58,307 bases of DNA from an uncultured Saprospiraceae bacterium. Its GTDB lineage: Bacteria > Bacteroidota > Bacteroidia > Chitinophagales > Saprospiraceae. Every line of letters starts with the position of its first letter. Positions within the stretch are counted from its first letter, which is position 1. Positions 9,901 to 18,692 of the stretch are shown here, piece by piece. The notes beneath the pieces are model-generated. The model worked only from the letters and a program-made list of their open reading frames with translations. It did not search any database and was not told the DNA's origin. A program made the translations under genes and the position numbers. The stretch covers positions 1 through 58,307 of the forward strand of contig CALJOK010000078.1 in NCBI GenBank assembly GCA_937981555.1, in the 5' to 3' direction.

Positions 9901-10061
9901 TGTATAATGTTATGGGGAAAGAGGTTTTTGTAAAAAATATAACTAATGGAGTGTTGAGTCAACAAATATCAATAGATGTTAGCAAGTGGGCGAGGGGAGT
10001 CTATTTTTTAAAAGGAGAAATAGAAGGAGGAGAATTTGTTGAAAAATTAATTGTTGACTAA
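6972..10061 (+). CDS. Large secreted CotH-kinase/lamin-tail protein with T9SS tail
   Basis: 1029 residues. Signal peptide to about residue 24 (VLAQ). Order of modules: a beta-rich module similar to DNRLRE-type domains (about 25-210), a lamin-tail domain (about 215-345, INELMSLNNAITDEFGEMDDWLEIYN), a chitobiase/hexosaminidase C-terminal-like module (about 363-430, EIRYTVDG), a CotH domain (about 440-790) and a T9SS type A tail (about 951-1029). The CotH segment carries RSRAGIKIAGG, the long NDEYWGFYGLREKF segment and KFRWMLYDLDISSGF (near 705), corresponding to the kinase-like active-site motif. CotH is known in Bacillus as an atypical secreted protein kinase of spore-coat proteins; the substrate in Bacteroidota is unknown. 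Probably single-gene transcription, with convergent neighbours. Confidence 0.9.
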   Translation: MKPIYQFICCCVIFFGIKTTVLAQDTTITFQVTIPITAGINDVEEEEDGTMYTNSTDLELIDDGGEQMVGLHFENIQIPQGAVIDQAYIQFATDEISTGVCDLEINGEATSDATSFSTIPFDLSNRIPTIETVEWSPNNWSVIGTAGLAQRTPNIDTIIQGIINQSDWQMGNSINVFISGTGKRVAESFEGDPDLVAKLVIETSVTFSIGNLENIYINELMSLNNAITDEFGEMDDWLEIYNDNETGVILDGIFISDDLTDSTKWQFPEPIFIFPKSFALIWLDDASEQGSNHVPFKLSSGGETVFISQQQGDELVVLDEITFGALSENVSYGRAIDGEESWVYFGNYTPNESNNGSDLFLDASIDFSIEGGFYSSGTALTLSSNDPTAEIRYTVDGNLPDQNSSIYNNALTLNSTTLVRARAFKPGYISNLEKEEFYLINNTHDLPVVQISIDPKHLWDEQEGIYITGENGITGNCSDVVERNWNQDWERPMSIRYFEPDGSEAFRSRAGIKIAGGCSRGFAMKPFSIFFRENKIEYPLFDQMQIQEFKRLKLRMSGNDHPLTMVRDASIQALLYDQVDIDMMAYEPVVVYLNDEYWGFYGLREKFSKHYVESHHGVDKDSIDLLKNPYSALEIKEGDAVAWDELTSFIEDNSMQNLINYDFVTSRMDINEFMNYNIGQMYAANYDWPANNVTVWRNRNDGKFRWMLYDLDISSGFEAWTPSNAQFNAIVHATTINGTTWPNNPQSTLFLRKIIQNQFFQNEFVQRTCTFGQTIFAPNRTEHFIDSLTARVASEVPNTIVKFDNASADWFMWNSSPGGGNNTTWTNNLNKFKSFWEDRLDNVLSNYENYFNYNGHYNLTINFDETTNGTVVFHTNEMKIPFQYNAKYFDDVPIWIKAIPKDGYYFWKWLETGDTTEVINFTSSTDAVLTPLFLLNGTVANINLKEEFVFKVTPNPASSTLYLKYSNSKMTDLNIRVYNVMGKEVFVKNITNGVLSQQISIDVSKWARGVYFLKGEIEGGEFVEKLIVD

Positions 10062-10136
10062 TTATTGAATAAAAAATATTGCTTTGTTAAAGTTTTAAGA
10101 AGTTTGACTAACTGGTTTATCAAATCTTTTATCAAA

Positions 10137-10952
10137 TCATAATTTTCCTTTTGATTGAGCATTCATGGTTTTAATTTTTTCCAAAAGACTATACCAATAA
10201 TGAGTATTTATATTTCCTAGAATTGAGGATTTAAAATCTATTTTCTCATACATAAAATATGGACTTTCATATTCTATCCCATCTACCGTAAATGTTTTGT
10301 TACAAATTCCGCAAATGTCAAAAACGGCAACTTGGGAATTGTTTGTTCTATTCAAAGTGAGATAAGAACTATGACCGCCTAATGCAAAAAGAATAGTAAT
10401 ATTTTTATCTCTTTCGGAATTTAAGGATTCATAAATGGATTGAACTTGCGGGTGGCTAAATCTATTTTTTTCAAAATCATAACTCCAATATAATTCCTCT
10501 TCAATGAATTTCGGCGGCACACCTTCTGTGATACATCTATTTAAAAAATACTCTTCTAAGCACATTGAAAGACCATGTAATTCATTATTGTTTCCTATGA
10601 AATGATAATTGATATATCTTCCGCTTCCTATTTCTGATAATATTCGAATGATGAGATGGGGTAACTTTATTTTGTATCGTTTTTGATAGTCAGCTAAATA
10701 GGCTAGGCTTAATTTTTTTAAATCATTCTTGCTAAGGACGCCATTTAAAAAATAATATATTTCACTATCTTTTATATCATTTTCAGGTTGGTATAAAAAT
10801 TTCATTTCTTGAAATAACTGTCGACGTTCCTGAACTTGCAGTTTGATTTGTTGAATAATTTTATCATCCAAATCTGCTTCTTTAGTCTTGTTATCTTTAT
10901 TGATGACTACCTTATTTTTTTTAAAAAAGGAAAATAGAGATTTAAAAATCAT
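10137..10952 (-). CDS. Hypothetical cytoplasmic protein coupled to a PhnA-like gene
   Basis: 271 residues, not recognised. The N-terminus is Lys-rich with a predicted coiled helix (IKLQVQERRQLFQEMKFLY); the middle (PHLIIRILSEIGSGRYINYH) is helical and the C-terminal part contains a short FDICGICNKTF segment, possibly a metal knuckle with only two cysteines. Its start codon overlaps the stop of the PhnA-like gene by 4 bp (ATGA), so the two are translationally coupled. No export signal. Confidence 0.7.
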   Translation of the reverse strand: MIFKSLFSFFKKNKVVINKDNKTKEADLDDKIIQQIKLQVQERRQLFQEMKFLYQPENDIKDSEIYYFLNGVLSKNDLKKLSLAYLADYQKRYKIKLPHLIIRILSEIGSGRYINYHFIGNNNELHGLSMCLEEYFLNRCITEGVPPKFIEEELYWSYDFEKNRFSHPQVQSIYESLNSERDKNITILFALGGHSSYLTLNRTNNSQVAVFDICGICNKTFTVDGIEYESPYFMYEKIDFKSSILGNINTHYWYSLLEKIKTMNAQSKGKL

Positions 10953-11518
10953 TTTGACTTTTTCACATATTGCGTCAAAATAACAATATGCTGACCATCA
11001 ACTTTACCTTCGATATGATTCGCATTATTTTGATCTAAAGAAATTCGTCGGACAGCAACACCTCGTTTGGCAACCATGCTAGTTCCTTTTACGGCAAGGT
11101 CTTTAATTAAAACGACCGTATCACCTGCTTCCAATTTTACCCCATTACTATCTAAATGTACAATTGCATCTTCATCCGGTTCTAAAGATTTTGCCCATTC
11201 GGCAGTTTCCTCATCCATGTACATCATATCCAACATATCTTGCGGCCAACCTTCTCCTTTCAACTGATTTAACATTCTCCAAGCGATCGCTTGCACGGCA
11301 GGAACTTCACTCCACATACTATCATTGAGGCACCTCCAATGATTGACATCTACTTTGTCCGCATCCTCAATTTGTTCCAAACAATTATTGCAAACCATTG
11401 CTGCGTATTCAACTTCTTCTTTGATTGGAGGAACTTGATATACTTTTAAGTCATCGACAGAACTGCATAATTCACATTTGGAATCACTTCGTTTTTTTAA
11501 ATCTCTTTCTAAACTCAT
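10949..11518 (-). CDS. PhnA/YjdM-type zinc-ribbon protein
   Basis: 189 residues. An N-terminal zinc ribbon is formed by C15-x2-C18 and C43-x2-C46 (CELC, CNNC), followed by a helical segment and the C-terminal PhnA domain, recognisable as VKLEAGDTVVLIKDLAVKGT and the ending GKVDGQHIVILTQYVKK. The family was named for a possible role in alkylphosphonate use, but a phosphonate function was not upheld and the role remains unclear. First gene of a two-gene unit with the overlapping hypothetical gene downstream. Length matches the longer, ribbon-containing members of the family. Confidence 0.9.
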   Translation of the reverse strand: MSLERDLKKRSDSKCELCSSVDDLKVYQVPPIKEEVEYAAMVCNNCLEQIEDADKVDVNHWRCLNDSMWSEVPAVQAIAWRMLNQLKGEGWPQDMLDMMYMDEETAEWAKSLEPDEDAIVHLDSNGVKLEAGDTVVLIKDLAVKGTSMVAKRGVAVRRISLDQNNANHIEGKVDGQHIVILTQYVKKSK

Positions 11519-11885
11519 ATTAATTCTTTCTTAATTTTTTGAAGGTGTAAGATAGGAAGTGACTAGCTTAAATTGTTCATATTGAAACTATTTTTCCAAA
11601 TCTATAAATCTTTCTATTTTTCTAAGAAAGTATTCTTTTACCAGCATTTTTTTTTTGACATAAAACTTCCCTAATTCGTCAAATAGTTGACATTTAAAAT
11701 AGTGTATTTCTAATCCACGCCCCATATTATTTTTTTCTATCATCAAATAGTTTGTTACTTTTACTTGACACAAAATTAGCTATCTAAAATAATAATTTTT
11801 TTAAACCAATTTTTTTCATCAAAGAATTATTTAGAACTAAATAGTATCTACTCATTTACAAAATCATTAACAAAACAATTTAAGT
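11519..11885. other. Intergenic region between divergent genes
   Basis: A 367-bp AT-rich gap between the divergently transcribed PhnA-like gene and the large subtilase. A 61-codon minus-strand frame (11588-11773) is present but has no recognisable features. No strong hairpin was found. Both promoters must lie here. Confidence 0.5.
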
Positions 11886-14800
11886 ATGAAAAAGACCTTC
11901 ACCTTATTTCTTCTCTTTTTACTTTTAATTTCTTCAAACCTATCCGCACAAGTAGATTATAAAATTCTACTTGCTTCAGGAGAAATTACACCAACGGAAA
12001 ACATTCAAGATTTTGTTCAAAAGTCAACCATTGCCGACAAAGAAAACTATGATGGTTACTATTATCAGATTGTTCAATTTTATGACGTTCCAACTAATGC
12101 GCAACATCAACAGATTGCTCAAAGTGGAATTCAACTTTTAGAATATTTGCCACATCGAGCTTACATTGCTGCGATTCCTGTAACCATGAATCCCGAAAAA
12201 CTGGTTAATTTAAATGTACGATCAGTCTTGGATATTTCTCTAAACTTTAAAGTGGCAAATAATTTAAATCAAGTTTCTTTTCCTAACTGGGCGATCCAAA
12301 AGGAAAGGGTAGAAGTGATGATAAAATATTATAAAAATATTAAACAAAGTGATTTGTTGCCACATTTGGTGGATGATGGAATAGAGGTGAAAAGTTTTAA
12401 CGGATATAATAATTTTTTTAGAGCAACTATCGAAAAAAATAAAATAGCAGAAATTGCTGCACTTGCTTATGTTTCTTATTTGGAATTGGGCCCAGCCCCA
12501 GCGGTAGCAGATGATGACTTGGGGCGGTCGCTTCACCGATCTAATATGATTGATGCATCTTATACAGGTGGTCGATCTTATACAGGAGTAGGTGTAGGTG
12601 TTTTAGTTAGAGATGATGGAGGCCTTGGACCTCATATTGATTATCATGGTCGGTTGACTCAAGAGTTTATTACTAATGGTCCAGGCGGAACTCATGGTGA
12701 TGGAGTGGCTGGACTCTTGGCAGGTGCGGGAAACTTTAATCCAATGAATCGAGGAATGGCTGCAGGTGCTGATATACATGCTTTGGACTATCAGGCCGAT
12801 CATTTAGATTCTACGATGCATTTATTTTTTAATGAAGGGGTGATTGTCACTAACTCTTCTTACTCGAATGGATGTAATGGTGGCTATACGACGATTACAG
12901 AAACAGTTGATCAACAAATTTTTAATAACCCAACTTTGCTACATGTTTTTTCTGCTGGAAATTCTAACAATAGTGATTGCGGATATGGAGCAGGTGACCA
13001 ATGGGGAAATGTTACGGGTGGACATAAGATTGGGAAAAATGTAATCGCTACTGCGAACTTAAATGCAGATGCAACTTTGGTCGCTTCAAGTAGTCGTGGT
13101 CCTGCAAGTGATGGACGAATTAAACCAGACATTTCTGCCAATGGCCGGAATCAAGTTTCGACTGATCCTAATAATCAATATAGTCCGTTTGGTGGAACTT
13201 CTGCAGCTGCGCCATGTATTGCAGGAGTAACTGCTCAATTGCATGATGCACACCGACAATTGAATGGAGGAGTAACTGCGGAGTCTGCTTTGTTGAAAGC
13301 TGTCCTTTTGAATTCTGCGAATGATCTTGGAAATATTGGCCCTGATTTCAAATATGGATGGGGACATGTGAATGCACTTCGAGCAGTTGAGACTTTAGAA
13401 GAAGGACGATACTTTTCAGCATCAGTAGATCCTGGAAGTACAAATACTCATGACTTAATTATTCCTTCTGAGGTACTACAAGCTAAAGTAATGATCTATT
13501 GGAAAGACCAGGAAGGTTCAACTTCAGCAGCTATTGCATTGGTTAATAATTTAGATGCTAGAGTTTTAGATCCTTCGGGAAATATTAATCAACCTTGGAT
13601 TTTAGATCCTACGCCTGACCCAGTTACTTTAGATTTACCTGCCACTACTGGTATCGATAATTTAAATAATGTAGAGCAAATTGCAATGGATAATCCTGCG
13701 GCAGGAACTTATACTATTGAAGTAACAGGAACAGAATTGCCTTTTGGAACGCATGAATATTATGTGATCTATGAATTTTTGACAGAAGATATCAAATTGA
13801 CTTATCCTATTGGAGGAGAAGGTTTTGTACCAGGAGAAACGGAGAGAATTCATTGGGATGCTTTTGGTGAATCAGGAGGATTTGATTTAGAATATTCCAT
13901 AGATGGAGGAGGTACATGGACTACTATCGGGACAGCAAGTGCTGATGCTCGAATGTTTAACTGGACTGTTCCGAATGACTTTACTGGAGAGGCAAAAGTA
14001 AGAATAACTAGAGGTTCTTTAGAAAGTATTAGTGAGGCAAATTTTTCTATTTCCACACTTCCAACTGGACTCGAAGTTTTAACAGTATGCCCTGATTATA
14101 TTGAATTGGGTTGGAATGAAATGACTAATGCTACGAGTTACCAGATTTTTGCTTTAGGCGAAAAATATATGGACTCGGTAGGAGTGACTAGTGATTTGAC
14201 TATCCAAATTCCAATTGCTAATCCAGCGGATATTAATAATGAATGGTATTTTGCGATTGCTGCACTTGGACCGAATGCATTGGAATCTCGTCGAACGATT
14301 GCCCTATATTATCCAGGAGGTTTCTTTAATTGTCAATTACAAAATGATATAAATCTTACTTCAATTACTAATATTGGAACTGGAAATATTTTTTCTTGTG
14401 ATCCTACATTTAGTGTTCCATTGACTATTTCTATTATGAATACAGGATTGACAGATGCAACTGACTTCGAAGCAGCTTACCAAGTGGATGGTCAGGTAGC
14501 AGTTCAAGAAACGGTTGTAGGAACTTTGATTGCAGGAGAGAGTATGGAATATACTTTTACTCAAGCAATTGATTTAGCAGCAAGTGGAAATTATGATTTG
14601 ACTTCTTGGGTTTCCGTAGTTGGAGATAATTTCTTACCTAATGATACAGCATCGATTAATTTTGAATTGAATTTATTGCAACAGTCTGCAGCACAATTAG
14701 ATGTCGTTGAAACTTTTGAAAGTGGAGTTTTTCCTCCAGCACTTTGGACTTCTATCAATGATGATAATGACGAAGGATGGGAAGAAATAACGGTGACTCA

Positions 14801-15989
14801 AGCAGACGGAACAATTGGAACAGCTGCTCGTGTAAATAATTATTTTTATTCAGCTGCTGCAGATGTCCCAATAGAAGATGAGTTATTTACTATTCCAGTC
14901 GATTTGACTTCGGCTACTAATCCTTTCTTTTCATTTGATATTGCTTATACTTATTATCAAAGTGGGACTAGTGAATTCTTAGATGGATTGAGAGTAGAAT
15001 TATCAGATAATTGTGGGACGAGTTTTACGGAAATTATTTATGATGAATTTGGTGAGGACTTAATTACTTTACCAGCTCAATCTGGTCCCTTTACTCCAGA
15101 TGATGCTAGCCAATGGAGAAATGAAGTAATTGATCTAACTCCTTACATTGGTGATATCGTAATGATTAGATTTATCAATATCAGCGGGTACGGTAATAAC
15201 TTGCATATTGATAATGTAAACTATGCTAACTTGGTTGCACCAGTAGCTGATTTTACTTCTACGACAACTACAGTTTGCGAAGGCGAAACAGTTACGTTGT
15301 TAGATAATTCTACAGGAGCTCTTTTGGACTATGATTGGAACTTTGGAGCTAATGCTAGTCCTTCGAGTTCTACTGTTGCTGGTAACCAACAAGTGATCTT
15401 TAACTCTGCTGGTATGGTAACAGTTTCATTGACGACGACAAATCCTGCTGGATCAAGTTCTTCTTCAATGACCTTTGATGTACAACCTTTACCTCAAGCA
15501 GATTATTCATTTTTGTTGTCTAACAATACTTCTACATTTACTAATACTTCCATTGATGGAATTTCATACAATTGGGATTTTGGTGATGGGATGACGAGTA
15601 CGGATGAAAATCCAATTCATGTATTTGATTCAATTGGTAGTTACACCGTGACCTTGACGATTACAAATGATTGTGGAACTAGTGTCAGTACTCAAACGGT
15701 AGATGTACTAAGTACTTCGATTTTTGACCCGAATGTTGACTTTGATTTATTTGTTTTACCAAATCCAAATAATGGTATTTTTGAAATGGTCATCGAAAGT
15801 AGCGAAGCAGATGAGCTGAATTGGAATATGTACAACTTACAAGGACAATCAGTTAGAGAAGGAATTTTATCAGTAGGTGTAGGCAAAACTCGGCAAGTAG
15901 TGGATGGGAAAAATATGCCTGCAGGAATTTATTATTTGAGATTGCAAAACGAAGTTGGATATAAAACTTTGAGAGTTGTAGTTCAATAA
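11886..15989 (+). CDS. Very large secreted S8 peptidase with PKD modules and T9SS tail
   Basis: 1367 residues. Signal peptide to about 22 (LSAQ). Residues about 25-200 resemble an inhibitor/propeptide; about 225-510 is an S8 domain of the Kp43-like, TSAAAP type: D243 in VLVRDDGG, H270 in GGTHGDGVAGL, S439 in GGTSAAAP. It is followed by a P-proprotein-like beta domain, an Ig-like module, a fibronectin-like segment, a CARDB-like segment, a MAM/jelly-roll region (about 935-1115) and two PKD modules (about 1118-1275; YNWDFGDGMTSTDENP in the second). The T9SS type A tail is about 1288-1367 (LPNPNNGIFEM ... GYKTLRVVVQ). Probably a cell-surface or released protease for protein polymers (inference). 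A strong terminator follows at 16042. Confidence 0.95.
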   Translation: MKKTFTLFLLFLLLISSNLSAQVDYKILLASGEITPTENIQDFVQKSTIADKENYDGYYYQIVQFYDVPTNAQHQQIAQSGIQLLEYLPHRAYIAAIPVTMNPEKLVNLNVRSVLDISLNFKVANNLNQVSFPNWAIQKERVEVMIKYYKNIKQSDLLPHLVDDGIEVKSFNGYNNFFRATIEKNKIAEIAALAYVSYLELGPAPAVADDDLGRSLHRSNMIDASYTGGRSYTGVGVGVLVRDDGGLGPHIDYHGRLTQEFITNGPGGTHGDGVAGLLAGAGNFNPMNRGMAAGADIHALDYQADHLDSTMHLFFNEGVIVTNSSYSNGCNGGYTTITETVDQQIFNNPTLLHVFSAGNSNNSDCGYGAGDQWGNVTGGHKIGKNVIATANLNADATLVASSSRGPASDGRIKPDISANGRNQVSTDPNNQYSPFGGTSAAAPCIAGVTAQLHDAHRQLNGGVTAESALLKAVLLNSANDLGNIGPDFKYGWGHVNALRAVETLEEGRYFSASVDPGSTNTHDLIIPSEVLQAKVMIYWKDQEGSTSAAIALVNNLDARVLDPSGNINQPWILDPTPDPVTLDLPATTGIDNLNNVEQIAMDNPAAGTYTIEVTGTELPFGTHEYYVIYEFLTEDIKLTYPIGGEGFVPGETERIHWDAFGESGGFDLEYSIDGGGTWTTIGTASADARMFNWTVPNDFTGEAKVRITRGSLESISEANFSISTLPTGLEVLTVCPDYIELGWNEMTNATSYQIFALGEKYMDSVGVTSDLTIQIPIANPADINNEWYFAIAALGPNALESRRTIALYYPGGFFNCQLQNDINLTSITNIGTGNIFSCDPTFSVPLTISIMNTGLTDATDFEAAYQVDGQVAVQETVVGTLIAGESMEYTFTQAIDLAASGNYDLTSWVSVVGDNFLPNDTASINFELNLLQQSAAQLDVVETFESGVFPPALWTSINDDNDEGWEEITVTQADGTIGTAARVNNYFYSAAADVPIEDELFTIPVDLTSATNPFFSFDIAYTYYQSGTSEFLDGLRVELSDNCGTSFTEIIYDEFGEDLITLPAQSGPFTPDDASQWRNEVIDLTPYIGDIVMIRFINISGYGNNLHIDNVNYANLVAPVADFTSTTTTVCEGETVTLLDNSTGALLDYDWNFGANASPSSSTVAGNQQVIFNSAGMVTVSLTTTNPAGSSSSSMTFDVQPLPQADYSFLLSNNTSTFTNTSIDGISYNWDFGDGMTSTDENPIHVFDSIGSYTVTLTITNDCGTSVSTQTVDVLSTSIFDPNVDFDLFVLPNPNNGIFEMVIESSEADELNWNMYNLQGQSVREGILSVGVGKTRQVVDGKNMPAGIYYLRLQNEVGYKTLRVVVQ

Positions 15990-16041
15990 TTTTATTTTAT
16001 TGGGAAAAAATGATTTGGCTCGCCAAACTATTTTCTCCTTT

Positions 16042-16077
16042 AAAGGCCACTTCCAATTTAATTGGAAGTGGCCTTTT
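16042..16077 (+). terminator. Perfect terminator hairpin after the large subtilase
   Basis: Arms 16045-16057 and 16061-16073 (GGCCACTTCCAAT and its complement) pair perfectly over 13 bp around a 3-nt loop; flanking AAA (16042-16044) and TTTT (16074-16077) extend the stem and provide the T-tract. The core is almost identical to that of the hairpin at 17291-17359. Confidence 0.9.
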
Positions 16078-16186
16078 CTATAAATGTTAGCATTAATGGA
16101 CAGTTTAAATAAAGAGGAACTAGAGATTAAATTGTTAATTTTTTTTCTAATTTCACAAAAAGAATTGTTAACTAAAAATATAAAAA

Positions 16187-17248
16187 ATGAAATCTAAATT
16201 TTTTTTCTATGCTTTTTGGGCTCTAATTTTCTCTGCATTATTTATCACTTGCAAAAATGATGATGATAGTGATGGAAATATGGGAGGCACTCAAATACCC
16301 GATTTTTACACAGCAGGAGAATTATTTCCTTGCCCTAGTAATCTAGTTGATCTATCAAGCGTGGATTTTCAAATCAATGCAGTTTACGAATATGAAGGAT
16401 TTATTGTCGGTGGTGGATTTAGTGATTTAGTTATTGCTAATGGTGATGGAGGAGATATTGTAGAAATTGATACGCTAGGAGTGAGTCAATTTTTAGAATA
16501 TGATGGTAAGTTAATGATGTGCTCTTATCAAGGATTATATAGTTTAGATCCACAAAAAAATATTACGCTAGAAGCTGATGAACGTTGTCATTCTATCTTG
16601 ATTTCTGCTAACGGCACATTTCTTATGACAGCTTCTGATGATAAAATTTTGAGTTGGGATGGGACTCAAGGTATCGTTCCTTATACTGATCCTCACCAAT
16701 CTAATCACCTTGATATGTATAATTTGATAGAACTCAATAATGGTGAATTGTGGGCTACTGTTAATGGGAAGATTGTCAGATTCAAAGATCAATTATTCTT
16801 TGATCTGTTTGATAGTAACAATATGCCATTTAATGAAATTTTTGTTGATGGTTCGATATTTCTGGAAGCTTATGATGAAGGGGCAATTTTGGTAGCTAAG
16901 AATGGGCAAACTTATCAGATTCTAAAATATACTAATTCTCAGGAATGGGTAGTCTTATTTGATTCATCACTTGCTCCTAGTTCTGACGAGACTGTTGCAA
17001 TAATTCAGCCTTCAATTACAGATATTTTAATACGAGAAGATAAATTATATGTCTCAACTACGATTGCAAGTTGTAAAGGATTTCAAGTTTTTGACATTAC
17101 AAAAGATGAACTGCTTGCTCCTGAAGATTACTTCCCGCAATACGATTCTAATTTTGAGGATCATTGCATTAATGGATTGAGTTATGGTGCATCAGGTGAT
17201 GTTATTACTATCGCAGGAAATCAAGTTTTGATATATAATTGCAATTAA
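16187..17248 (+). CDS. Surface-type lipoprotein, beta-propeller-like, function unknown
   Basis: 353 residues. The N-terminus MKSKFFFYAFWALIFSALFITC ends in a probable lipobox cysteine (C22); the following KNDDDSD fits the Lys plus acidic-residue export signal reported for surface lipoproteins of Bacteroidota. The mature part has repeating strands with Asp-Gly turns (GDIVEIDTLGVSQFLEYDGKL, DKILSWDGTQGIVPY) compatible with a small beta-propeller. No catalytic motif or named family recognised. It sits alone between two terminator hairpins of the same family. Confidence 0.75.
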   Translation: MKSKFFFYAFWALIFSALFITCKNDDDSDGNMGGTQIPDFYTAGELFPCPSNLVDLSSVDFQINAVYEYEGFIVGGGFSDLVIANGDGGDIVEIDTLGVSQFLEYDGKLMMCSYQGLYSLDPQKNITLEADERCHSILISANGTFLMTASDDKILSWDGTQGIVPYTDPHQSNHLDMYNLIELNNGELWATVNGKIVRFKDQLFFDLFDSNNMPFNEIFVDGSIFLEAYDEGAILVAKNGQTYQILKYTNSQEWVVLFDSSLAPSSDETVAIIQPSITDILIREDKLYVSTTIASCKGFQVFDITKDELLAPEDYFPQYDSNFEDHCINGLSYGASGDVITIAGNQVLIYNCN

Positions 17249-17290
17249 GGAGAAAATGATGAATAGATTGAAAATGATTTGATTCACTAA

Positions 17291-17359
17291 GTCATTTTAT
17301 TCCAAAAAGAGACCACTTTCAAGTTAATTGAAAGTGGTCTCTTTTTGGAATAAAATGAC
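17291..17359. terminator. 32-bp perfect inverted repeat, bidirectional terminator
   Basis: Arms 17291-17322 and 17328-17359 are perfect reverse complements over 32 bp with a 5-nt loop. It lies between the convergent ends of the surface lipoprotein (stop 17246-17248) and the esterase (stop 17424-17426), so it can end both transcripts. The inner 12-13 bp (GACCACTTTCAA) match the hairpin at 16042; the stem is far longer than a terminator needs. Confidence 0.9.
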
Positions 17360-17423
17360 ATTCTTTTTTTGATAAAAAAAAGGAATCAATAGGATAGGAG
17401 ATTGGTCAAAATGTCTTCAAACT

Positions 17424-18677
17424 TTATTTTTTATCAGAAAGTTCTTTTTTGAATTGATCTAATTTATCTTTCGTATAAACTTCCTGATTAATTTTATATG
17501 CTTTTTCGAAATACAGAATCGCATTTTTTAAATCTGATTGCGCTACATAATAATCTCCCATCGAATCATAAACATTTCCACTTTTAGGATAGTATTTTAT
17601 ATTCATATCAAAAAATGCGTAAGCTTTTTCAGGCTGATTATTTAAGAATTGGTAACCGATCATATTTAAAAAACTCTCCTCAGGAATTTCCTTAAAACCA
17701 AAATTTCGAGACAATTTTTCAAAATGATTATTAATAAAATTCACAGAAGCTTCCACCGACATTTCAGGATTATTTAGCGCTGCAACATTTTCGATTTCAT
17801 ACCAATGAAAAATTGCTTGCAATCCATAATAGGTGGAAAGAAAAGGAATCGTCCCATGATTTTCCTCAGGATAATATTTCGAATAAAAGTTTAATTTATT
17901 TTGAGGATTGGCTTCAGCTACTTTTGTAAATTGAAGAATGGAACGAATATGATCAGTCATTTCGGTTGTATCATTTTCTACATTGTCGATATTCAAATCC
18001 TCAGAAACTCCTTCCATCGTATTCGCCACAGCAACATAAAGTGATTTGTTAGCAAATTTTTCTTTTTTCAAAATTGTTTCAGCTTGCTTTAATACTCGTT
18101 GATTATTCCACCAAAGGCTAGGATCAATCGAAATATAATTATCAAAAAGATCAGGGTGATTGATCAAAGTATTGATGACCAATAATCCACCAAGGGAATG
18201 TCCCACAAATGTTCGATAAGGTTTGGTCGGATATTTTTTATCAATAAAAGGAATAAGTTCTTCTTCCAAAAATTGAGTAAATTTTTCGCCACCTCCTGAT
18301 GTTTTTCCCCAATTATCATCTCCTGGACTCGGAGTCATTTCATTCATTCGGTCTATTGGAGGAATTGCAACGACAATCATTTCAGGAATTTTGCCACGTC
18401 CCAATTGATTTAAAATACTCACCACATTTAAAAAATGGGCATCACCATCCAATAAATATAAAACAGGATAATTTGGGCGAGTATCTGCAAATCCATTTTG
18501 AGGCGGAACATGAACCCAGATGGTTCTATTTTGATTTAGGATTTTGGAAAAAATACTGTCAGTTTTTCCAATGACGATTTGCTGATTTTGAGCAAAAGAA
18601 GATTGTGCAAATGTATTGTTATAAAATCCGAAATAGGAAATAGCAAAAATTAAACTGTAGTAAAAATATTTGTTCAT
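17424..18677 (-). CDS. Secreted esterase of the IroE/Fes-like alpha/beta-hydrolase family with TPR tail
   Basis: 417 residues. Signal peptide to about 25 (NNTFAQ). Residues about 30-310 form an esterase-D-type alpha/beta-hydrolase: NYPVLYLLDGDAHF near residue 66 and the nucleophile elbow VGHSLGG with S161; the C-terminal third has TPR-like helices (GDYYVAQSDLKNAILYFEKA). The family hydrolyses ester bonds, for example in siderophores or small acyl esters; which one here is unknown. It starts 15 bp after the M56 peptidase gene on the same strand, so it is the third gene of a BlaI-M56-esterase operon and is probably controlled by that repressor. Confidence 0.85.
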   Translation of the reverse strand: MNKYFYYSLIFAISYFGFYNNTFAQSSFAQNQQIVIGKTDSIFSKILNQNRTIWVHVPPQNGFADTRPNYPVLYLLDGDAHFLNVVSILNQLGRGKIPEMIVVAIPPIDRMNEMTPSPGDDNWGKTSGGGEKFTQFLEEELIPFIDKKYPTKPYRTFVGHSLGGLLVINTLINHPDLFDNYISIDPSLWWNNQRVLKQAETILKKEKFANKSLYVAVANTMEGVSEDLNIDNVENDTTEMTDHIRSILQFTKVAEANPQNKLNFYSKYYPEENHGTIPFLSTYYGLQAIFHWYEIENVAALNNPEMSVEASVNFINNHFEKLSRNFGFKEIPEESFLNMIGYQFLNNQPEKAYAFFDMNIKYYPKSGNVYDSMGDYYVAQSDLKNAILYFEKAYKINQEVYTKDKLDQFKKELSDKK

Positions 18678-18692
18678 TTTGGTTTTTAAGTT

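Noticed and set aside
11588-11773. 61-codon minus-strand frame in the gap before the large subtilase
   Set aside because: Biased Lys/Phe/Ile composition expected from AT-rich DNA, no recognisable motif, and it lies where divergent promoters are expected.
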